From DATAPE01 sp034667525 (GTDB lineage Bacteria > Actinomycetota > CADDZG01 > WHSQ01), in NCBI GenBank assembly GCA_034667525.1, contig JAXDJO010000061.1:1-64000 (forward strand): a DNA stretch of 64,000 nucleotides. Reading direction: 5' to 3'. The stretch's first letter is position 1; every line of letters starts with the position of its first letter. Shown one piece after another: positions 8,695 to 16,342 of the stretch. Below the pieces are notes generated by a model. That model searched no databases and was not told where the DNA came from. It saw only the letters and a program-made list of their open reading frames with translations. The position numbers and the translations under genes were made by a program.

Positions 8695-9339
8695 TTATCC
8701 GGCGATCTCGCGCGCCCACCTGACCCATGATCCTGGGAGCTGGGGAGCCAGCAAGAGCTCTCCTGCGCGCGCATGCTCCGCGTAATAGATGTGAGCGATG
8801 TCTCCGACAGTGACTCCGTGGTTGGGGACGTCAAGCCGTTGGATCGGCGCGCCGGCGCTTACTTCTCCCGGCTCGATGATCCGCAGATAGGCGCCGGGTC
8901 GGTTTGCTATGGAGAAACGGCGCGGGAAGCCGGCGTCGCCCATGCGTATGCCCAGCTTGAAGCAGGGGATCCGCGGTTGGGCCACCTGAAAGACGGCGGT
9001 TCCTGCACGCCAGCGTTCGCCGACCACTGCTTGGGTGAGGTTCAAACCGGCGGTGGTTAGGTTGTCCCCGAAGGTTCCCGGCCCTAGTTCTGTTCCCAGT
9101 TGTTCGCCCCACCACCTGTAGTCCTCGGACGCATACGCGTAGAGAGCCTTGTCCTCGCCACCGTGCACGGTGCGGTCGGCTTGATCGTCGGCTGTGAGGT
9201 TGACTCCTTCCGCTCTTACTGGGCCCGGCACTGGAGACTTCCAGATTGCAGTGGTCACTGGTTTCCCGCGGAACTGGACGGTGCGTGGACGGCCCACGTT
9301 GACCGACTCGATCCGCCCCGTAAGCCCGTTCGTCATCAT
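8695..9339 (-). CDS. MOSC domain protein (YiiM-like)
   Basis: Molybdenum-cofactor-sulfurase C-terminal-type domain protein, here the stand-alone YiiM type. Features: VNLTADDQADRTVHGGEDKA, FGDNLTTAGL, VGERWRAGTAVFQVAQPR and the conserved cysteine in RIPCFKLGIRM. YiiM relatives detoxify N-hydroxylated compounds or handle sulfur on Mo cofactor; which applies is unknown. Its ATG overlaps the stop of the upstream permease-YHS gene in ATGATGA, so the two are translationally coupled and probably share the CsoR-like control site. Confidence 0.88.
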   Translation of the reverse strand: MMTNGLTGRIESVNVGRPRTVQFRGKPVTTAIWKSPVPGPVRAEGVNLTADDQADRTVHGGEDKALYAYASEDYRWWGEQLGTELGPGTFGDNLTTAGLNLTQAVVGERWRAGTAVFQVAQPRIPCFKLGIRMGDAGFPRRFSIANRPGAYLRIIEPGEVSAGAPIQRLDVPNHGVTVGDIAHIYYAEHARAGELLLAPQLPGSWVRWAREIAG

Positions 9340-10631
9340 GGCGACGCTCGCGCCGGGTCGACGGTGGAAGCCTCGCCCTCGCTCACGCGCATCTTCGAGC
9401 CCTGCAGGAACCTATCGCGACAACGGTCCGAGCAGAAGAGGTAGGTCTGGCCCCCGATCGAGGCGCTGGCCGCGGCGTTGCTCGTTCGCACTTGCATGCC
9501 GCAAACGGGATCGGTCTCATAGCCGCGGTCACCCTGGCGGTTCCGATAGAGCCAGAACAGCACGGCGAACACTCCCAGGAAGACCGCGTTCAGGAACGTC
9601 GTGTAGTTCCACTGGAAGCCGCTGTGAACGATCTCCGCGGGCCGCTTCGAGGGGATCGCACCAAGCGCGTTGAAGATGCCCTCCGTCGCAAGGCCGGCAG
9701 CGGCCATCACTCCATAGAAGAGGGCGACGAGCTGCGCCGTCAGTTTGGGTCCGTAGAACCTTCGATAGATCAACACGAGTGGCAGAGCAACAAGATCCGC
9801 GAAGATGAAGCTGATGACTCCGCCGAAGCTGATTCCCCCGTGCCACAACGCGGCTGCCATCGGAACGTTGCCGATCGAGCAGACAAAGCTGATGAACGCG
9901 ATCAACGGACCAACGATCGCGTTCTCGAGGGTCGTCCAGAAGCCGTGGCCGTGCAGGAAGACTTCATTCCAGATCGAGTTCGGCACCAGCACCGCCAGGA
10001 AACCGGCAACGACGTAGCCGATGATCAGTTCCTTGCGCAACATCTTCAAGTCGCCCATGGTGTAGCTTGCGGCATCAGACCATCCCGATAGGGAGCGCAA
10101 CTTCACCCTCCACGCGAGGTGTTGGAGGTGCGTGTCGTCCGCGGGTTCATGCTGATGCTCACGGGGTGTAGCGGATGGAATGCTGGCTCTGGCGGCCTCG
10201 ATATCACGTTTGCTCAACACGATGGCTCCCAGGATCACGAGCAGGATGATCATGATGGGGCCGCCAACGAACTCCGCGGCTGCAAACTGCCAGCCGAGGA
10301 GGATGACGAGAACGACTCCGAGCTCAACGACCAGATTGGTCGAGGCGAACATAAATACCATCGCCGCGATGAAGTCGGCTCCTTTCTGAAACAAGGACTT
10401 GGCCATCGCCGACGCCGCATACGAACAGGATGACGATGCCATTCCCAATGCGCTCGCCCGCACGATGGAGCCGGGGCCGTGATCGCCCATCGCTCGCTCC
10501 ATCTCGTCGCGCGAGACGAAGGCTTGAACCGCGCCCGAAAGGCCAAAGCCGAGCACGAGCGCCCAAAAGGTCTCCCAGAACATGAAGAATCCTTCTCGCA
10601 GACTGTGCGCGACATCCACCAGGACGTTCAT
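9336..10631 (-). CDS. UPF0718 (DUF318) permease with C-terminal YHS domain
   Basis: Polytopic membrane protein, 431 residues. The N-terminal permease region has the DUF318 hallmarks ALGMASSSCSYAASAMAKSL (paired cysteines) and FVCSIGNVPMAAALWHGG, as in metal or metalloid efflux permeases such as the SO_0444 and ArsP families. About 50 residues at the C-terminus form a YHS domain with DPVCGMQV and LFCSDRCRDRFL, a cysteine metal-binding module also seen in copper and mercury systems. A His-rich loop (EHQHEPADDTHLQHL) sits mid-protein. A CsoR-like operator lies 70 bp upstream, and MOSC overlaps its end. Metal export, most likely copper, is inferred; selenium or arsenic cannot be excluded. Confidence 0.87.
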   Translation of the reverse strand: MNVLVDVAHSLREGFFMFWETFWALVLGFGLSGAVQAFVSRDEMERAMGDHGPGSIVRASALGMASSSCSYAASAMAKSLFQKGADFIAAMVFMFASTNLVVELGVVLVILLGWQFAAAEFVGGPIMIILLVILGAIVLSKRDIEAARASIPSATPREHQHEPADDTHLQHLAWRVKLRSLSGWSDAASYTMGDLKMLRKELIIGYVVAGFLAVLVPNSIWNEVFLHGHGFWTTLENAIVGPLIAFISFVCSIGNVPMAAALWHGGISFGGVISFIFADLVALPLVLIYRRFYGPKLTAQLVALFYGVMAAAGLATEGIFNALGAIPSKRPAEIVHSGFQWNYTTFLNAVFLGVFAVLFWLYRNRQGDRGYETDPVCGMQVRTSNAAASASIGGQTYLFCSDRCRDRFLQGSKMRVSEGEASTVDPARASP

Positions 10632-10700
10632 GCGCTCGTCTCCTTTTCGGGTGCCGGCAGAGAGAAGGTCTGCTGCGCCCCCGTCCCTCTAAGCGGTAGG

Positions 10701-10715
10701 TACCCCCCTAGGGTA
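10701..10715 (-). promoter_or_regulatory. CsoR-family operator-like palindrome
   Basis: On the minus strand the site reads TACCCTAGGGGGGTA, which differs at one position from the B. subtilis CsoR operator as I recall it (TACCCTACGGGGGTA). It is 70 bp upstream of the permease-YHS start, a normal distance for a promoter operator. CsoR represses copper genes, while the related CstR responds to persulfides. No csoR-like gene is present in the window. Based on motif likeness only. Confidence 0.6.
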
Positions 10716-10753
10716 TCCGACGGGTCAAGCCTGAGCACCGGCGGGGTGCAGGG

Positions 10754-10966
10754 CTACTCGAGCCTCTCCAGGGAGTCCCCGATCAGCCATATCGTGGGTG
10801 GCCATAGACCTACGAATAAAGCCCGTCGCTCCGCATTGCCTCGTTCTTCTTGGTCGACGGTCTTTCCCCGGATCCACAGCGTGATGCACAGGCCGACCGA
10901 CGCCAGCGAAGCGATGTGCAGGTGCCATCCTCGCAAGCCTCGGTCATACATCCACTCGGTAAGCAT
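10754..10966 (-). CDS. Small membrane protein, hypothetical
   Basis: 70 residues with two likely membrane segments: HLHIASLASVGLCITLWI and FVGLWPPTIWLIGDSLE, separated by a charged loop (RGKTVDQEERGNAERR). The residue pattern, with Trp and Gly at helix ends, is typical of small actinobacterial membrane proteins, and there is no better gene on either strand. It precedes the CsoR-like operator and permease gene on the same strand. No clear ribosome binding site is visible. Function unknown. Confidence 0.5.
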   Translation of the reverse strand: MLTEWMYDRGLRGWHLHIASLASVGLCITLWIRGKTVDQEERGNAERRALFVGLWPPTIWLIGDSLERLE

Positions 10967-11003
10967 GCCGGGTAGATTACTGCCGCGAGGGTAAAGGAAC
11001 CCG

Positions 11004-11708
11004 ATGCCCCGAGCGCTCCCCCTGTCACGCCGGATCTCGACCGCGGCTCGATGGCCCGCCGGTGTCGGGCTGACATCATGGCGCTACATGTGGCGGACGA
11101 CTCCCTTGCATCGAACCGAGAGACACGCAGAGCCGGATGACTCGTCGCCTCCGGAGCTGCCGACCGACGTGGCGTCGGAGGAGATCCAGACGATCGATGC
11201 GGGGGCCGGCCCTCTATTCCACCGCCTCTACAGGACAAGGATCCGCGACGCGAGTTGCTCGGCGGAAGAGTTGATGCAGCAGATCGGGTCCGATCCCAAC
11301 GCGGTTGCGCCCACCGAATTCGCCCGCTTCTTCAAAGTGGTAGGTGAACCGCATCGATTGCGAGCGGGTGACGAGTTCACGGTACGCATGCCAGGACCTT
11401 GGGACGGACCCGTGCGGGTGGTGGACGTTACTCCCAGTTCGTTCCGCTTGGCGACCCTGGAAGGGCATCTCGAAGCCGGCCAGATCGAATTCAGGGCTTA
11501 CGAGGACTCAGAGCTCGTCTTCGAGATCGAATCGTGGGCGCGCAGCGGCGACCGCCTCTCCAGCTTGCTGTTCGACAGGCTGCGCATCGCCAAGGAGGTT
11601 CAGCTTCATATGTGGATCTCCGTCTTGGAGCGGGCCACCAAGCTGGCCGGCGGCACGAGGGCCGGCCTCAACAGCATCGAAACATTGCGGTTCGACATGG
11701 ATGACTGA
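11004..11708 (+). CDS. DUF1990-like protein, paralogue 1
   Basis: 234 residues from ATG 11004, which has AAAGGA 5 nt upstream; a start at ATG 11088 is possible since the first 55 residues are low complexity. The conserved part includes FTVRMPGPWDGPVRVVDV, TLEGHLEAGQIEFRAY and SGDRLSSLLFDRL, then IAKEVQLHMWISVLERATK. These blocks align with the next gene (TLEDHFESGQIDYEVW), so the two are tandem paralogues. The family is of unknown function; the same unit occurs in plants and bacteria. Its end overlaps the next gene by 8 nt. Confidence 0.7.
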   Translation: MPRALPLSRRISTAARWPAGVGLTSWRYMWRTTPLHRTERHAEPDDSSPPELPTDVASEEIQTIDAGAGPLFHRLYRTRIRDASCSAEELMQQIGSDPNAVAPTEFARFFKVVGEPHRLRAGDEFTVRMPGPWDGPVRVVDVTPSSFRLATLEGHLEAGQIEFRAYEDSELVFEIESWARSGDRLSSLLFDRLRIAKEVQLHMWISVLERATKLAGGTRAGLNSIETLRFDMDD

Positions 11709-12459
11709 CCTACGGATCGTTTCGCATCCCGATTTCCGCGATCGACTGGCCCGGCTGCGCACCACGGAGCTAAACTTTCAGCCCCGCCAGGACGGTCCCT
11801 TCACTCGCCAGCAGGGGTGGCGCCTCGACCATTACCGCCGCCGTTTGCCTTCCGAGCCGCCGGGACCGCCGGTGCCCGGCGGCAGTTGGGAGCTTGCCAA
11901 ACGACTTTCGGAGACGTACGAATTCGCCGACCCAACCCTGGTACGCGCCTTCTACGATCCGCGCGAGCCCCTCATTGGGCGCACCATGCTGCTAGAGGTT
12001 CACTTCTGGGGACTACGGATCTATGCAGGAGTGCGGGTCGGAGGGGCGAGTGATGGCATCAGGGAGCACGATGGCCGGCGCGCGCGCGTGGCTGTGTGGA
12101 ACTACCAAACGCTCGAGGACCACTTCGAAAGCGGCCAGATCGATTACGAGGTGTGGAAGTGGCTCGATTCCGGTGAGGTCGAGTTTCGTGTGGACGCTTT
12201 CTCTCGTCCGGCCCCCATCGATCAGCCGATCGTGAGGATGGGATTCAGGCTCTTCGGTCGCCGGACGCAGATCAAGTTTGCTCGTCACGCGGGACTGCGG
12301 ATGGCGAAGCTGACTGAGGCGGCGCTGAGCGGTGATCCCCGAGCAGAGCCCGCTCCGCTTGTCGCTGCAGATCTTGCCGTACGACCGCAACCCGACAAAC
12401 AAACCCTGCTGGAACGATCGGTGCGGAGAGTGAGAGGCCGCAAGCCGCCGAGAGAGTGA
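11701..12459 (+). CDS. DUF1990-like protein, paralogue 2
   Basis: 252 residues starting at ATG 11701, inside the last codons of paralogue 1 (8-nt overlap, translational coupling likely). Conserved blocks: FYDPREPLIGRTMLLEVHFW, LRIYAGVRVG, VAVWNYQTLEDHFESGQI and EVEFRVDAFSRPAPI, then MGFRLFGRRTQIKFARH. The final 40 residues are basic and disordered. No signal peptide. DUF1990 assignment rests on the TLEDHFESGQI and R-x-FGRRTQ pattern from memory of the family; function unknown. Confidence 0.75.
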   Translation: MTDLRIVSHPDFRDRLARLRTTELNFQPRQDGPFTRQQGWRLDHYRRRLPSEPPGPPVPGGSWELAKRLSETYEFADPTLVRAFYDPREPLIGRTMLLEVHFWGLRIYAGVRVGGASDGIREHDGRRARVAVWNYQTLEDHFESGQIDYEVWKWLDSGEVEFRVDAFSRPAPIDQPIVRMGFRLFGRRTQIKFARHAGLRMAKLTEAALSGDPRAEPAPLVAADLAVRPQPDKQTLLERSVRRVRGRKPPRE

Positions 12460-12498
12460 GGGCGACGGATCTTTGGGAGCGATTGAAGCGGCGGTGAC

Positions 12499-13125
12499 AT
12501 GCTGAGGGCATCTCTGGTAGAGCAACTCGTAGGTTGGCTTGAGCCTGCCTTCATCGTCGCCGGTTACGAGATCATCGCTCTAGCGGTGCTTCTCGAGCGT
12601 TCCCTCTTCATCGGCCTCATCATCCCGGGAGACATCATCCTGGCGCTCGGAGGCGTCTTTGCGTCGGAGGGCCGGCTAAACCTGGCTTGGGTGATCGTGA
12701 TCGGCATCGTTGCTGCGCTTACCGGGGAATCGGCAGGCTTCTGGCTCGGTCGTCGCTTCGGGGTCACCCTGATCCGGGCGATCCCCGTCGTGCGCCGGCT
12801 CGAACCGCGTCTGAAAGACGCGCATGCGTACTTCGAAAGGCACGGTGGCAAGACGGTCGCCATCGGTAGGTATGCAACCGCCGCTGGTGCCTTCATTCCG
12901 TTCTCGGCGGGCGTAAGTGAGATGCCGTTCCGGCGCTTCATCGCCTTCGACGCGCCCGCGGTCGCGCTGTGGGCCACGTTGATCTCGGGCTTCGGCTATG
13001 TGGTGGGGCGGAATCTCGCCTTCATCGACCGGACGCTCTCACGCTTCGGCTACGTCGTCCTCGGCATCGCCGTCGCAGCGGTTCTCATCCGCGCCGTTCG
13101 GAAGAAACTCGCCCGTTCCGATTAG
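12499..13125 (+). CDS. DedA family membrane protein
   Basis: DedA (SNARE-associated/VTT) integral membrane protein of 208 residues; family members act in membrane homeostasis and some flip undecaprenyl phosphate or phosphatidylethanolamine. Seen: FIVAGYEIIALAVLLERSLF, GLIIPGDIILALGGVFAS with the conserved Pro-Gly-Asp, ALTGESAGFWLGRRFG, FERHGGKTVAIGRYATAAG and FSAGVSEMPFRRF with the conserved Gly and Arg. Its 3' end overlaps the convergent QueA-like gene by 41 bp. Confidence 0.93.
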   Translation: MLRASLVEQLVGWLEPAFIVAGYEIIALAVLLERSLFIGLIIPGDIILALGGVFASEGRLNLAWVIVIGIVAALTGESAGFWLGRRFGVTLIRAIPVVRRLEPRLKDAHAYFERHGGKTVAIGRYATAAGAFIPFSAGVSEMPFRRFIAFDAPAVALWATLISGFGYVVGRNLAFIDRTLSRFGYVVLGIAVAAVLIRAVRKKLARSD

Positions 13126-14194
13126 CGATGTGCCGCTGGAGCAGCGCTCGCTCTGGAAGTAGCAGGCAGCTGTCGCCGAACTCGTGCCACAGATAGCCGG
13201 CGGCCAGGGCAGCATCGTAGGCAGCCTGTACGAGTTCGGGGCCGGCAACGGCTTCCAGCAGGGCGAGGTGCGAGGCTCCGGGAGCGTGCCACCCGGTGAT
13301 CAGCGCGTCCACCGCTCTTGCCGGACGCCCCGGCCCCAGGACCAGGTTGGTCCACCCCGCTCCCGCGGCAACGGTCCCGTCCGCCCGAGCGACTGTTTCG
13401 AGGGCCCGCACAGAGGTTGTTCCGACCGCCACGACACGACCCCCGGCTGTGCGCGTCTCGTTCACGAGCCATGCGGTGGTGGGAGAGACTACGAATCTCT
13501 CATCCAGAGGAAGTTCGCCCGCCTCGAGGGATGAGACACCACAGTGCAGCACGATGGGTGCGAAATTCACGCCGCCGGAGATCAGCTCGGTAACCAGTTT
13601 GTGGGTGAAGGGCCGAGCCGCGCTCGGCATCTCCGCGCTCGCGTGCTCGCGCGCAAAGACCGTCTGGTAGGCGGAGAGAGGCCAGCGGCCGCGGACGTAG
13701 CTGTAAGCGATCGGCTGTCCGTGCTCAGCGAGATGCGGTTCGACCGCGCCGTCGAACCAAACCCGCCACAGACGCGTGCGGGCTCTCGTGCTTAGTAGGG
13801 GGCCGATGACGTGCAGCGGCATGGCCGACGGCAGGACCACGGTCTCTTCCGCGTGCATCCCTTCGATGGAGCTCGTCCCGTCGGGGCTCCGGAACTCGAC
13901 GATCCAGCTGCCGTCGTCGAGCGGAGTCGAGAAATGCACGATGATCTGCTCACCGGTGGGCCTGAGGGCTTCTACGGCTGCCGCCCGAGTCGATGACGTG
14001 TTGACGATCAACAGATCCCCAGGCTCCAGGATCGTTGGGATGTCCGAGAAGCTGGCGTGTTGCTGCCCATCCGCCCGGGCGACCAGCAAGCGAACTCGAT
14101 CGCGGGCCACACCTCGTGCTTCGGGGGGCTCGCCGGCGGCGAGACGGTCGGGCAGTTCGAAACTCGTTCGAGCACCGTCGAGATACGTGCTCAT
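13085..14194 (-). CDS. QueA-like S-adenosylmethionine:tRNA ribosyltransferase-isomerase family protein (divergent)
   Basis: 369 residues, aligned to QueA along its length: RVRLLVARADGQ, LEPGDLLIVNTSSTRAAA, IAYSYVRGRWPLSAYQTVFA, TELISGGVNFAPIVLHCGVS and VVAVGTTSVRALETVA. Genuine QueA has an HVGxGTF motif where this protein has LHCGVSSLE, and no other queuosine gene (queC, queD, queE, queG, tgt) is in the window. Similar divergent proteins are known in Actinomycetota; a role other than queuosine synthesis is possible. Its ATG overlaps the SDR stop (ATGA), placing it second in an SDR-QueA operon facing a SoxR-type regulator. Confidence 0.8.
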   Translation of the reverse strand: MSTYLDGARTSFELPDRLAAGEPPEARGVARDRVRLLVARADGQQHASFSDIPTILEPGDLLIVNTSSTRAAAVEALRPTGEQIIVHFSTPLDDGSWIVEFRSPDGTSSIEGMHAEETVVLPSAMPLHVIGPLLSTRARTRLWRVWFDGAVEPHLAEHGQPIAYSYVRGRWPLSAYQTVFAREHASAEMPSAARPFTHKLVTELISGGVNFAPIVLHCGVSSLEAGELPLDERFVVSPTTAWLVNETRTAGGRVVAVGTTSVRALETVARADGTVAAGAGWTNLVLGPGRPARAVDALITGWHAPGASHLALLEAVAGPELVQAAYDAALAAGYLWHEFGDSCLLLPERALLQRHIANRNGRVSSERRG

Positions 14195-14895
14195 GGGGTG
14201 CTTTCCGCTACCGCCGGCAGATCGCTTGCACGGTACCTTCCGCTCGGCGGCCGCTCGTGGATGAGCCGGAGCAGCGACGGGACGACCGCTTCCGGCAGCG
14301 GCCGGTCGGAGATGTCCTCACCCGGGAACGCCTCCTGATGCATCTGAGTGCGCATATCCCCGGGGTCGAACGAATAGATCCTCAGGTCCGGCTGTTCCAC
14401 CGCCATGACCGCGCTCAGTTGATCCAGGGCGGCCTTGGAAGAGCCATAGCCGCCCCAGCCCTCGTAGGCCTCGGCTGCCGCATCCGAAGTGACGTTCACG
14501 ATCGTTCCCCGCGACGTCATCAGAAGCGGGAACGCCGCTTGGATCAGCGCGAGCGGAGCGATGGTGTTTACCTGAAGCACCCGTTCGAGCTCTTCGGTTG
14601 GATACTCGGACAGCCGGGGGAGGGGAGTCGCCCCGATCGTGCTGGCGTTGTTCACCAGCAGGTCCAACCGTCCTTGCTCGCTCGCCGCTGCGACGAGCTC
14701 AGCGCGGTGGCCGGGGTTGCTCACATCGCCCGGAAGCGCCGTGATGCGACCTGCCGCCGACAGCCCGATCGCTGCCGCTCGCAAAGCCTCGGCATCTCGA
14801 GAGTCGACGATGACATGCCAACCACCGCGGGCGAGCTCTTGCGATAGGGCAAAACCGAAACCTCGTGATGCTCCGGTGACCAGGGCGACGGACAT
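14191..14895 (-). CDS. Short-chain dehydrogenase/reductase
   Basis: NAD(P)-dependent oxidoreductase, 234 residues from ATG 14895, supported by AAGGAGTT 6 nt upstream. Motifs in order: ALVTGASRGFGFALSQELA (cofactor loop TGxxxGxG), LLVNNAS, IVNVTSDAAAEAYEGWGGYG with the catalytic Ser and YxxxK (YGSSK), and SFDPGDMRT. Substrate unknown. First gene of the SDR-QueA operon; its promoter has a 19-bp spacer with a dyad, the arrangement used by MerR-family activators, and the SoxR-type gene is directly opposite. Confidence 0.92.
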   Translation of the reverse strand: MSVALVTGASRGFGFALSQELARGGWHVIVDSRDAEALRAAAIGLSAAGRITALPGDVSNPGHRAELVAAASEQGRLDLLVNNASTIGATPLPRLSEYPTEELERVLQVNTIAPLALIQAAFPLLMTSRGTIVNVTSDAAAEAYEGWGGYGSSKAALDQLSAVMAVEQPDLRIYSFDPGDMRTQMHQEAFPGEDISDRPLPEAVVPSLLRLIHERPPSGRYRASDLPAVAESTP

Positions 14896-14929
14896 TTGTG
14901 AACTCCTTGGGTGTTGACGCGCTGGTCTC

Positions 14930-14960
14930 ATCGTAAAAGTTAAAGTAAGGTTTAAGTCAA
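14930..14960 (-). promoter_or_regulatory. MerR/SoxR-type promoter with 19-bp spacer
   Basis: On the minus strand a -35 TTGACT (14955-14960) and a -10 TACGAT (14930-14935) are separated by 19 bp, longer than the normal 17 and characteristic of MerR-family activated promoters. The spacer contains an inverted repeat with half-sites GTTAAA and TTTAAG (14939-14956). The neighbouring divergent gene encodes a SoxR-like protein, the likely ligand of this site. Direct reading of sequence; regulation inferred. Confidence 0.65.
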
Positions 14961-14987
14961 GGCCTGATCTCGATAGGAGTGAATTTT

Positions 14988-15458
14988 GTGGCACAAGGCT
15001 CTCTGACGGTTGCCGAAGTGGCAGCAAGAAGTGGATTTGCCGCGTCGGCCCTGCGCTACTACGAGCGCGAGGGCCTGATCCATGCGGATCGCACGGAGGG
15101 CGGCCAACGGCGTTACGAGAGGGTCGTGCTGCGACGTCTGGCTTTCATCCGCGCCGCGCGGCATGTCGGCCTAACACTGGACGAGGTGAGAGACGTGCTG
15201 GCGGAGCTGCCCGCCTCCCGAACCCCGACCCGGGCCGACTGGTCGCGCATCTCCCACCTGTGGCGCAAACGCCTCGACGAGCAGGTCGAGGCCCTGGTGG
15301 CGCTGCGTGACGGGCTCGATTCGTGCATCGGGTGCGGATGTCTTTCTCTGAAGCGCTGCCGGACCCTGAATCCTCAGGACGTCGCCGCGGCTCACGGACC
15401 CGGTGCGGTCTATCTGCCGAAGCGTCTACGGGAGCCCCTCGCCTCGGGTGAGGGATGA
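14988..15458 (+). CDS. soxR: SoxR-like MerR-family redox regulator with [2Fe-2S] site
   Basis: 156 residues. The N-terminal winged-helix has LTVAEVAARSGFAASALRYY and GLIHADRTEGGQRRY; the dimerisation helix follows; then CIGCGCLSLKRC gives C-x2-C-x-C-x5-C, exactly the SoxR iron-sulfur ligand spacing. Start placed at GTG 14988 because AGGAG (14975-14979) is 8 nt upstream; the GTG at 14979 would overlap that site. In Actinomycetota SoxR senses redox-cycling compounds and activates nearby oxidoreductases, fitting the divergent SDR-QueA operon here. Confidence 0.92.
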   Translation: MAQGSLTVAEVAARSGFAASALRYYEREGLIHADRTEGGQRRYERVVLRRLAFIRAARHVGLTLDEVRDVLAELPASRTPTRADWSRISHLWRKRLDEQVEALVALRDGLDSCIGCGCLSLKRCRTLNPQDVAAAHGPGAVYLPKRLREPLASGEG

Positions 15459-15467
15459 AGAAGGTCG

Positions 15468-15965
15468 CTACCGACCTGTGGTTCCGTCGATCTGCTCCCG
15501 GAGGATGTCCGCGTGGCCCGCATGACGCGCGGTCTCTTCGATCATGTGCACGAGGATCCAGCGCATCGACTGCGTCGGCCGGTTCGGCCGGCGGGAGCGC
15601 GCCGCTTTTTGATCGAGCTCGGTATTCGACGCCACGACCGCCTGCGAGCGAGCAACCGCAGAGCGGTACAGGTCCACAACGCCCGAGATGGTGTCCTCAG
15701 GGCTGACCTCTTGAACATCCGGCGTGACGTGTAAATCGCTGCCCTCAAAGGACCATACAAACCAGCCCAGCTCGACGATAGCGAGGTGCTTTATCAGGCC
15801 CAGCAAGCTCGTGCCCGACGGCACCAGGGAGCGTTTAGCTTGCTCGTCGTCCAAGCCATCGAGCTTTGCGATCATCCTGGCGCGCAGGTAATCGAGGAAC
15901 GCCACGAGCATGGTGCGTTCGTCGGTGCTGTCTGATGGGGGCGGAACGTCTTGGTCCAGCGTCAT
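15468..15965 (-). CDS. DinB/DUF664 family protein, putative thiol S-transferase
   Basis: 165 residues from ATG 15965; the longer open frame upstream is low complexity. DinB four-helix bundle with metal-site histidines: LIKHLAIVELGWF near the middle and HMIEETARHAGHADILRE at the end, the HxxxH pattern of DUF664. Members in Actinomycetota often use mycothiol or bacillithiol as co-substrate. It converges on the soxR-like gene with 9 bp between stops. Substrate unknown. Confidence 0.85.
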   Translation of the reverse strand: MTLDQDVPPPSDSTDERTMLVAFLDYLRARMIAKLDGLDDEQAKRSLVPSGTSLLGLIKHLAIVELGWFVWSFEGSDLHVTPDVQEVSPEDTISGVVDLYRSAVARSQAVVASNTELDQKAARSRRPNRPTQSMRWILVHMIEETARHAGHADILREQIDGTTGR

Positions 15966-16342
15966 GTCGGGTCGCGCTCCTTGGGGAGAACCGGCTGATC
16001 TGCGGGGCTTCGGCTGCGCGCAGAGGCTACCCTGCTGCGATCGTGAGAGGCGGCGAAGATGGTGCGCAGCGGGGCTGCGGGGGCCGGGACTCGACGTCTC
16101 GGGTAAGGGGTGCATCCTCGGGAAGTCTCCCGACAGAGACAGATCGCACGGCTCCCGCAGCCGGCCTTGGGCCAAACCCGTCTGCTGGACTGTTCTTCGG
16201 CGCCGATCCGATCCTTCTTGAGCTTTAGCCCCGCGCCGGCCAGGGTCGGGCGTAACTTGTGCGCTCGGTGAGCTCCGGGCACGGAGCTCCGCGATTCACG
16301 GGAGTGGAGTGGTTCTTTGAAGGCGGGTGATGCACGGCTCGG
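15966..16342. other. Gene-free stretch with a perfect inverted repeat
   Basis: No supported gene. A perfect 8-bp inverted repeat (GAGCTCCG, 4-nt loop GGCA, CGGAGCTC) lies at 16270-16289, about 55 nt before the membrane-protein start, and a smaller hairpin (TCGGGA AGTC TCCCGA) occurs near 16117-16132. No T-run follows either, so they are more likely operators or leader structures than terminators. Confidence 0.5.

Noticed and set aside
14895..15027. Upstream extension of the SDR gene
   Set aside because: It runs through the MerR-type promoter and the soxR start; AAGGAGTT supports ATG 14895.
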